From CAZIPE01 sp964541305 (GTDB lineage Bacteria > Patescibacteriota > Saccharimonadia > Saccharimonadales > UBA7683): 64,000 nt of DNA. The translations under genes and the position numbers were made by a program. Below the pieces are notes generated by a model. That model did no database searches and was not told where the DNA came from. It worked only from the letters and a program-made list of their open reading frames with translations. Shown here piece by piece: positions 59,374 to 64,000 of this stretch. Each line of letters starts with the position of its first letter. Positions within the stretch are counted from its first letter, which is position 1. The stretch lies in contig CAZIPE010000004.1 of NCBI GenBank assembly GCA_964541305.1, forward strand, positions 6,328-70,327, given 5' to 3'.

Positions 59374-59702
59374 TGAACAATAATCTTACACTCGCACAAA
59401 TAACGACACTCATAATGGAACAGGCAAAAGCTAAGGGTTTTGGCACAACGCCAAGCGAGATTGATGTGTCAGAGAAAATAGCTCTAATTCATTCTGAGAT
59501 TTCTGAAGCATACGAAGCATGGCGTCATCAAAATATTGACGGCAAAGATGGACTCAAAGAAGAGCTTGGTGATGCGGTGCAGAGAATCTTACATCTCTGC
59601 GGTGCAATGGATATTGATTTAGAAAAAGCTATCCTAAAAAAGCTAGAGTACAACAAGGATAGACAGTGGGATTGGGACAATATGAACGAGAATCATAGCT
59701 AA
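59373..59702 (+). CDS. MazG-like nucleotide pyrophosphohydrolase
   Basis: 109 residues of the all-alpha NTP pyrophosphatase superfamily. ALIHSEISEAYEAWRHQ carries the ExxE metal pair and LKEELGDAVQRILHLCGAM the second ExxD pair; KLEYNKDRQWDW contains the C-terminal N/R motif. It would hydrolyse non-canonical or excess NTPs to NMP and pyrophosphate. Single-gene unit flanked by intergenic repeats B and C. MazG-like proteins are also common on mobile DNA. Confidence 0.88.
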   Translation: MNNNLTLAQITTLIMEQAKAKGFGTTPSEIDVSEKIALIHSEISEAYEAWRHQNIDGKDGLKEELGDAVQRILHLCGAMDIDLEKAILKKLEYNKDRQWDWDNMNENHS

Positions 59703-59752
59703 CAAGTCTTTACTCAGCACAAGTCTGCAGCAGCTAGAAAAATCAGGCTAAC

Positions 59753-59790
59753 AAGGTTACAACTACTCGCACCACCCTGTACCGCGCATA
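59753..59790 (+). repeat. dispersed intergenic repeat, copy C
   Basis: AAGGTTACAACTACTCGCAC then CACCCTGTACC and GCGCAT. It follows the MazG-like gene and precedes the promoter of the 81-residue protein. A short TAAC-AAG-GTTA dyad overlaps its start. Confidence 0.75.
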
Positions 59791-59834
59791 ATCATTGTTG
59801 GACCGATTGCACGACAAAGATACAAAATTAACCA

Positions 59835-59866
59835 TTGACAAATTACAGATAATAATATATTATAAT
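59835..59866 (+). promoter_or_regulatory. promoter of the 81-residue protein gene
   Basis: Consensus TTGACA (59835-59840), with TATTAT 17 bases later (59858-59863) overlapping a perfect TATAAT (59861-59866). A leader with AAGGAGA follows. Confidence 0.65.
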
Positions 59867-59883
59867 TGCGTAAATAAGGAGAC

Positions 59884-60129
59884 ATGGACGTGGAAGATAA
59901 TGGCAACAATGAACCGAGGCCGTCGATTAACTGGGTACGCATTGCAGGAGTAGCGGCTGGTCTTGGGTTGGTAGCTGGTTCTGCTGTAGGAATTAAGCTA
60001 AATGAAGTCAACGATGAAGTATATACCGAAGATAGAACCTGTTATGATAGCGGCACTACGCTTTTCGGGGCGATGCCAAAAGATCCGATACGGTGGGTTG
60101 CCTGTGGTATAGATCAACTGACTGAATAA
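59884..60129 (+). CDS. small membrane protein sharing a two-cysteine motif with the VirB6-like protein
   Basis: 81 residues; ATG preceded by AAGGAGAC. One membrane helix (about 18-36, VRIAGVAAGLGLVAGSAVGI) leads to an outside C-terminal part. Its final 29 residues contain CYDSGTTLFGAMPKDPIRW followed by VACGIDQL. The VirB6-like protein at 47984 has CYDGGKTLFGLVPKNPIKW then IVCGLSQL just before its membrane region. The protein could bind the same partner or replace that segment. No family is known to me. Confidence 0.7.
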   Translation: MDVEDNGNNEPRPSINWVRIAGVAAGLGLVAGSAVGIKLNEVNDEVYTEDRTCYDSGTTLFGAMPKDPIRWVACGIDQLTE

Positions 60130-60208
60130 GACTTAGGGGTTGTGTCGTTGTCTTAATTGAAATCACAATCTCTTCTACCGCGACACATTGAACGACGGCA
60201 TTATTACA

Positions 60209-60232
60209 AGATGTCGACAAGACATCTTTTTT
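60209..60232 (+). terminator. rho-independent terminator
   Basis: Stem AGATGTC / GACATCT with loop GACAA, then a T run; placed 80 bases after the 81-residue protein gene. Confidence 0.8.
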
Positions 60233-60269
60233 CATCTATCCTATGTTTATTAACATAAGGATTAAAAAC

Positions 60270-60680
60270 ATGCCAAAGAAAAAACAGAAGCAAACAAAAC
60301 TAGTAACACCCCTTAGAATATCTGTGGGTATCAACATTGTGCTTTCACTCATACTTATCTCTGCTATCTCAGTATCAGTGTGGGCGTATCATCAGTACAA
60401 GGGAGGAACTGATCGAGCAGCTAACTTTGCCTTATTGCACATGAACGATTTCTGCGACATGCGTGAGAGGAATAAGGTTATATGGGAAAAAAGGGCCCGG
60501 ATGCAGCTTGAAGCCGAAAATGGAACTTCACCCAAGCAAATGAAAGACTCTAAAGAAATGGTTGAATGGAATAATCTTAGTACAAATATGTTATGCACAA
60601 CCGATGATTTCGAGCCATATTTGAGAAAAGCAGCAGAAGACTACTTTAAGGCTAATGGGTTGGAGCTATTCCCTGAGTAA
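60270..60680 (+). CDS. small membrane-anchored protein of unknown function
   Basis: 136 residues from ATG 60270 (MPKKKQKQTK), which follows AAGGA; an ATG at 60243 would add nine residues. A very basic N-terminus precedes one membrane helix (about 20-42, ISVGINIVLSLILISAISVS). The C-terminal 90 residues are charged and helical, with two Cys (DFCDMRERNK and NMLCTTDDFE) that may pair outside the cell. I recognise no family. Confidence 0.65.
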   Translation: MPKKKQKQTKLVTPLRISVGINIVLSLILISAISVSVWAYHQYKGGTDRAANFALLHMNDFCDMRERNKVIWEKRARMQLEAENGTSPKQMKDSKEMVEWNNLSTNMLCTTDDFEPYLRKAAEDYFKANGLELFPE

Positions 60681-60724
60681 GACAGCTCTTTGCAGTAATC
60701 TAAGATTGGATAAACAAGATAATA

Positions 60725-61453
60725 ATGAGCCATAACTTGAACGAGCCACAGCTATCAGAGAAAACACCAGATGAAGTCTCGCGTAACCTCCAGTCATCTA
60801 GCCACGTAGAGAGTGATAGCAATAATTTTCAGACAATATCACCTGCACCCAAACCAGGTAAAAAGAAGACGGTAGTAGTCGTGGTGTTGGTGTTGATACT
60901 AGCAGTATTGACGGTTGTCGGGGCCATGTATGTCTACAACACTAGGTTTAAGATATCTTCACCAACAATTCCTGACAGCACTACTGATGTGACTAACTAC
61001 GAAAAGTTTGAATCAGAAAACTACTCGCTGATGCATCCAGACGATTGGCTCGTTCTGCGGACCGACGACTATGGTGCGAGCTCAGGCAGTGTTCGGCTAA
61101 CCTCTCCAGACTTTAAGATTGACTCATCAAGTGATGAAATGCTGCAACATCAGGGCTATGCCTTTATTGTTTTTGGAGCTCAAGAAGTGATGGATGGGTC
61201 GGATACTAATCCCATGACCTACGAAACGAATTTGAGGAGTATGAGGGAGTCTGCTGCCAATTACCAAAAAATTGAGGAAGTGCAAGTTGACGGAAATAAG
61301 GCATTACTCACTCTCGCGGAAGTTAATGAATGGGAACTAGAAGTTTATAAGAGCAATCAGGTCTATGTCTTTAGCTTATCGGCGCCAATGAAAGATAAGG
61401 TTGAGGCTGAGAACCTGTTTTATGCAATAACCGCATCCATTAGAATCAAGTAG
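60725..61453 (+). CDS. membrane-anchored PsbP-like protein
   Basis: 242 residues. A disordered cytoplasmic N-terminus (about 1-45) and one membrane helix (about 49-70, TVVVVVLVLILAVLTVVGAM) lead to an outside domain that begins YEKFESENYSLMHPDDWLVL. It continues with VQVDGNKALLTLAEVNEWEL and VYVFSLSAPMKDKVEAENLF. This follows the layout of the protein at 51294, the first gene of the secretion operon, so both may be PsbP/MOG1-fold relatives. The function is unknown. Confidence 0.65.
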   Translation: MSHNLNEPQLSEKTPDEVSRNLQSSSHVESDSNNFQTISPAPKPGKKKTVVVVVLVLILAVLTVVGAMYVYNTRFKISSPTIPDSTTDVTNYEKFESENYSLMHPDDWLVLRTDDYGASSGSVRLTSPDFKIDSSSDEMLQHQGYAFIVFGAQEVMDGSDTNPMTYETNLRSMRESAANYQKIEEVQVDGNKALLTLAEVNEWELEVYKSNQVYVFSLSAPMKDKVEAENLFYAITASIRIK

Positions 61454-61506
61454 TTCGTAGCGACTGGCTTGTAGCATCCCGTTTTAGTAGAATGCAGCAG
61501 TCTATC

Positions 61507-61526
61507 TGTTATACTGTAGCCTACTA
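61507..61526 (+). promoter_or_regulatory. extended -10 promoter of cls
   Basis: TGT plus TATACT (61510-61515) gives a predicted 4-base leader before ATG 61526. Confidence 0.5.
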
Positions 61527-62980
61527 TGTTTGAAACACTGACATTTTCTGCACTATTATTCTTTGTGATTGACTGGGTCATCCGTTTGGCGTTTTTGCTG
61601 TATATTCCAAAAAAGCGCTCACCTAGTGCGGCAATTGCGTGGCTACTGCTCGTTTTGCTACTTCCGGTGCTAGGTGTGATGCTCTTCCTACTGATTGGGA
61701 GCCCACAACTATCTAAGCGTCGCCGTGCTATACAAGACAAAATCGATGGTTTGATTGAGCGTGCGGTACGTAAAATTCCCAACAAACTTAACCAACTTTC
61801 GGTGGTGGAGCAAGAGCGTTATCAGCCAATTATCGCGCTCGGACAGTCGCTTGGTAAAATGCCACTTTCATCTGGCAACAGTGCTAAAATATTTCCTGAA
61901 TACGACGAAGCGCTAAAAGAAATCACCAAGGCGATCACCAAGGCGCAAGAGTTCGTACACCTCGAATACTTCATCATCGTGCTTGATGAGGCCACGCAGC
62001 CCCTGTTTGATGCCCTGGAGTCAGCAGTAAAGCGTGGGGTAAAGGTGCGGGTTCTGATTGACGACATGGGATACCGAGCCTACCCACACAAGAAGCAAAT
62101 GAAAAAAGAGCTTACCCGCATTGGTGTTGAGTGGTATACGATGCTTCCGTTCAAGCTAGGTAAAAAATACAATCGACCAGATCTCAGAAATCACCGTAAG
62201 ATTGTTGTTATAGATGACGACGTTGCCTATATTGGTTCACAAAACCTTGTAAAGCGAACCTACCACCGTAAAGACGACCTGTATTATCACGAACTTGTGG
62301 TGAAAATGCGCGGCCCTATTGTGCGCCAGTGTAGCGCGATATTTGCGGGTGATTGGTTCGCAGAAACAGAGGAAACGCTCACCAAAATCACAAATCCAGA
62401 TCAACGAAAACTACCTGAAGATGCAGGAAGCGTATTTGCACAGATGATCCCGAGTGGTCCTGGGTACGATGTGCGCAATAACCTGCAGTTGTTCGTTCAG
62501 CTCATTCACACCGCAAAAAAACAGGTTGTTATTACGAACCCCTACTTCATTCCTGATGAATCTCTCATTGCTGCGTGCGGTTCAGCAGCGCGTCGAGGGG
62601 TGGAAATTATTATCATCAACTCAGAAGCAATGGATCAGTTTGCTGTCGGACACGCTCAACGTTCATATTACGAAGAATTACTCGAAGCAGGTGTTAAGGT
62701 TCACCTCTATAAATCTCCTGTTTTCCTTCACTCCAAACACATGACGATAGATGACGATATTGCAGTGATTGGTTCAAGTAATATGGATATTCGCTCCTTT
62801 GCGCTCGATCTTGAGTGTGTGGTAGTTCTGTATGACAAAAAAGTGGTTTCAGATCTTAAAAAAGTCCAAAAAGAAGACCTTGCGCATACAAAAAAGCTTG
62901 TACTTTCAAAATGGAAGAAGCGCAAATTACGCTATCGTTTCCTGGAAAGCGTTACGCGACTCACCTCTTCTTTGCAGTAG
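61526..62980 (+). CDS. cls: cardiolipin synthase
   Basis: 484 residues, the usual length. Two N-terminal membrane helices (about 3-23 and 33-55) include AIAWLLLVLLLPVLGVMLFL. Two phospholipase D sites follow: NHRKIVVIDDDVAYIGSQN (about residues 222-240) and HSKHMTIDDDIAVIGSSNMD (about 402-421), each with HxK-x4-D. It joins two phosphatidylglycerol molecules into cardiolipin and glycerol. This implies the cell makes or salvages phosphatidylglycerol. Stand-alone gene with its own promoter. Confidence 0.96.
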   Translation: MFETLTFSALLFFVIDWVIRLAFLLYIPKKRSPSAAIAWLLLVLLLPVLGVMLFLLIGSPQLSKRRRAIQDKIDGLIERAVRKIPNKLNQLSVVEQERYQPIIALGQSLGKMPLSSGNSAKIFPEYDEALKEITKAITKAQEFVHLEYFIIVLDEATQPLFDALESAVKRGVKVRVLIDDMGYRAYPHKKQMKKELTRIGVEWYTMLPFKLGKKYNRPDLRNHRKIVVIDDDVAYIGSQNLVKRTYHRKDDLYYHELVVKMRGPIVRQCSAIFAGDWFAETEETLTKITNPDQRKLPEDAGSVFAQMIPSGPGYDVRNNLQLFVQLIHTAKKQVVITNPYFIPDESLIAACGSAARRGVEIIIINSEAMDQFAVGHAQRSYYEELLEAGVKVHLYKSPVFLHSKHMTIDDDIAVIGSSNMDIRSFALDLECVVVLYDKKVVSDLKKVQKEDLAHTKKLVLSKWKKRKLRYRFLESVTRLTSSLQ

Positions 62981-62993
62981 TTCCTTAGTTTCA

Positions 62994-63434
62994 CTACGCA
63001 GCGTGTGGCGTGCTTATTTCAGGTGTGTGCGTGTCATTGCTTGGCTGAGCGTCGCTAGATACTAATCTTATGGCTGGTGTCTCTTGTTCGGTAAGTGACG
63101 TGTGCAAGGCTGCAAGTGCTCGGTTTCCTAACCAAATTGCCCTCTGCGCACCTGACAACTGATCGCTTCTTGATCGTACGGTTTCACCAACCAATCTGTC
63201 CTCATGGGTGCCATACGACGTTAACTTCCCTGTTGTGGCTAGCTTCTTGCCACCATCAACTCGAGTAGCCTCAATTTTTTGAGGATCTGGGAATAAATCA
63301 CTGGTCACACTTGCAAGGAGTGCGGTAAGCTCAGAACTTTTTAACCCGTGTTCTTGTGCAAACGCATCAATTCTTGAACTAGCGTCCGAGACATTTGGTG
63401 TTCCAAATTCTGAATCAGGGAGATATATAGACAT
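62994..63434 (-). CDS. hypothetical cytoplasmic protein
   Basis: 146 residues. No membrane segment or signal peptide. The N-terminal half has SSRIDAFAQEHGLKSSELTA and a helical pattern; the middle is basic (RVDGGKKLATTGKL), and RSDQLSGAQRAIWLGNRALA is a likely helix. The tail is Pro/Thr/Ser-rich. TGG-TACTAT on the minus strand about 45 bases upstream could be its promoter, with a leader carrying AAAGAG. I recognise no family. It may share regulation with the next small gene. Confidence 0.6.
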   Translation of the reverse strand: MSIYLPDSEFGTPNVSDASSRIDAFAQEHGLKSSELTALLASVTSDLFPDPQKIEATRVDGGKKLATTGKLTSYGTHEDRLVGETVRSRSDQLSGAQRAIWLGNRALAALHTSLTEQETPAIRLVSSDAQPSNDTHTPEISTPHAA

Positions 63435-63494
63435 ATTTTTTCTCTTTTTGTTTTACATTTTACAAACAGATAGTACCAAACATAAGCATGTTTG

Positions 63495-63836
63495 TCAAGA
63501 GGTGAAGGGCCGATCTAGAGGTGTTGCTACGGGGGGTTGATTGTAGATTTCTAGGTCAGCCCGCAGAGTCGACGTTCTTAAGGTGTGTTCTCGTATGGCC
63601 GAAAACACACTTTTTCTTGGCAATCCTACTGTTACGCACGCACGATAACCTCCATCCCTAGTCATAAGTGTCCCCAATAAGCCACAAAACTTGGGGCGAC
63701 GTGAGTGTGGCACGAGAAATTCAGTTACACTGAGGGTGCCCAGGTGTGGAACGGCAATTAGTGCAAAGCCAGGCTCCCCAACAACTTCACTGCGGATACT
63801 TTCAAGTTCTAGGCCGGTCAGTGCAAAAGAAGACAT
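63495..63836 (-). CDS. hypothetical small protein
   Basis: 113 residues, no membrane segment. It reads as a compact alpha/beta protein: EPGFALIAVPHLGTLSVTEF, FCGLLGTLMTRDGGYRACVT and TLRADLEIYNQPP. The ATG lies exactly 6 bases after TGG-TATAAC (minus strand, 63848-63843), so it is probably leaderless. No family is recognised. It precedes the second tRNA-Ser on the opposite strand and lies 60 bases from the next minus-strand gene. Confidence 0.6.
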   Translation of the reverse strand: MSSFALTGLELESIRSEVVGEPGFALIAVPHLGTLSVTEFLVPHSRRPKFCGLLGTLMTRDGGYRACVTVGLPRKSVFSAIREHTLRTSTLRADLEIYNQPPVATPLDRPFTS

Positions 63837-63851
63837 TTCTTAGTTATACCA
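63836..63851 (-). promoter_or_regulatory. extended -10 promoter, leaderless start
   Basis: Minus-strand TGG plus TATAAC (63848-63843) predicts transcription from the A of ATG 63836. Confidence 0.5.
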
Positions 63852-63870
63852 TAAGATTTGCAAAACAGTG

Positions 63871-63876
63871 TATAAT
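63871..63876 (+). promoter_or_regulatory. -10 box of tRNA-Ser(CGA)
   Basis: Perfect TATAAT placing the transcript start about 4 bases before the mature tRNA. Confidence 0.55.
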
Positions 63877-63886
63877 TTCACCTCAT

Positions 63887-63974
63887 GGAGAGGTGCAGGA
63901 GTGGTTGAACTGGCCGCTCTCGAAAAGCGGTGAGCCGCAAGGTTCCGAGGGTTCGAATCCCTCCCTCTCCGCCA
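63887..63974 (+). tRNA. tRNA-Ser(CGA), CCA encoded
   Basis: 88 bases. Acceptor GGAGAGG / CCTCTCC, anticodon stem CCGCT / AGCGG with loop CTCGAAA, so anticodon CGA (63921-63923), reading UCG. Long variable arm (GTGAGCCGCAAGGTTCC) as in class II tRNAs. Its T arm and 3' flank are identical to those of tRNA-Ser(UGA) at 56878. Confidence 0.97.
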
Positions 63975-64000
63975 GTATGACAGTCGAGCATGTAATGCTC
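63946..64000 (+). repeat. 55-bp direct repeat, copy 2 (cut by window end)
   Basis: Same 55 bases as 56939-56993, in the same orientation. Confidence 0.9.

Noticed and set aside
58592..59790. Integron gene-cassette array with attC sites
   Set aside because: The repeats do not carry consistent RYYYAAC and GTTRRRY core sites and no integron integrase is in the window; the similarity is only in layout.
1..64000. Alternative genetic code (TGA as glycine, as in SR1/Gracilibacteria)
   Set aside because: TGA ends conserved genes at their normal length (rfbB, rfbD, yidC) in ATGA overlaps, and no in-frame TGA interrupts conserved genes.
1..64000. CRISPR array, insertion sequence or prophage
   Set aside because: I saw no regularly spaced repeats with variable spacers, no transposase or integrase, and no phage structural genes. 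The tandem repeats present are inside coding regions.

Overview
The window looks like part of a small, tightly packed chromosome of the Candidate Phyla Radiation (Patescibacteria). Candidatus Saccharibacteria (TM7) is the best guess. The reasons are: very short or negative gene spacing with many ATGA and TAATG overlaps; moderate-to-low GC; a standard genetic code with TGA used as a stop (unlike SR1/Gracilibacteria); the order rpmH-rnpA-yidC-jag beside dnaA-dnaN; and a type IV secretion-like locus with a string of small VirB2/TrbC-type pilins. The taxonomic call is inference; no rRNA gene is present.

Layout. (1) 1-33.2 kb is a cell-surface glycan locus. It holds the end of a glycosyltransferase, glmS, a phosphohexomutase, the dTDP-rhamnose set (rfbB, rfbC, rfbD, rfbA), about ten glycosyltransferases of the GT2 and GT4 types, three large GT-C-like membrane proteins, an MprF/AglD-type membrane protein, a UDP-HexNAc dehydrogenase, a UDP-xylose synthase-like enzyme, a DegT aminotransferase, an ATP-grasp/HAD fusion, a TylF-like methyltransferase and a Wzm/Wzt-type ABC exporter. 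These would make nucleotide sugars, assemble a decorated polysaccharide and export it. Two secreted proteins at 15.3-17.4 kb sit inside the locus. (2) 33.2-38.1 kb is the replication-origin neighbourhood: jag, yidC, rnpA and rpmH lead one way, dnaA and dnaN the other, with DnaA boxes in the rpmH-dnaA gap and more between dnaA and dnaN. (3) 38.1-55.5 kb is a type IV secretion-like apparatus. A minus-strand operon carries a PsbP-like lipid/surface-anchored protein, a VirB6-like protein, PrgI, a VirB4 companion, VirB4, a 1038-residue membrane protein ending in an M15-like peptidase domain, an M23 peptidase and a beta-propeller-like protein. Seven pilin-like genes run divergently. No relaxase, coupling protein or VirB11 is visible, so protein secretion or contact with a host cell is more likely than conjugation. 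A 100-N assembly gap falls in a tandem repeat at the end of the fifth pilin. (4) 55.5-64 kb holds hsp20, comF, two tRNA-Ser genes bracketing a 7-kb segment of small single-gene units, a tRNA-Arg, a MazG-like NTPase, cardiolipin synthase and several unknown genes. Some of these echo pieces of the secretion locus.

Expression pattern. Many first-of-operon genes have a good -10 hexamer exactly 6 bases before the start codon, which implies leaderless mRNAs; genes inside operons more often have Shine-Dalgarno sequences or overlap the previous stop. At two divergent pairs the opposing -10 boxes overlap each other. No stretch longer than about 300 bases lacks a gene. The largest gaps (35187-35410, 36734-36994, 57842-58071, 56968-57187) are described as features.
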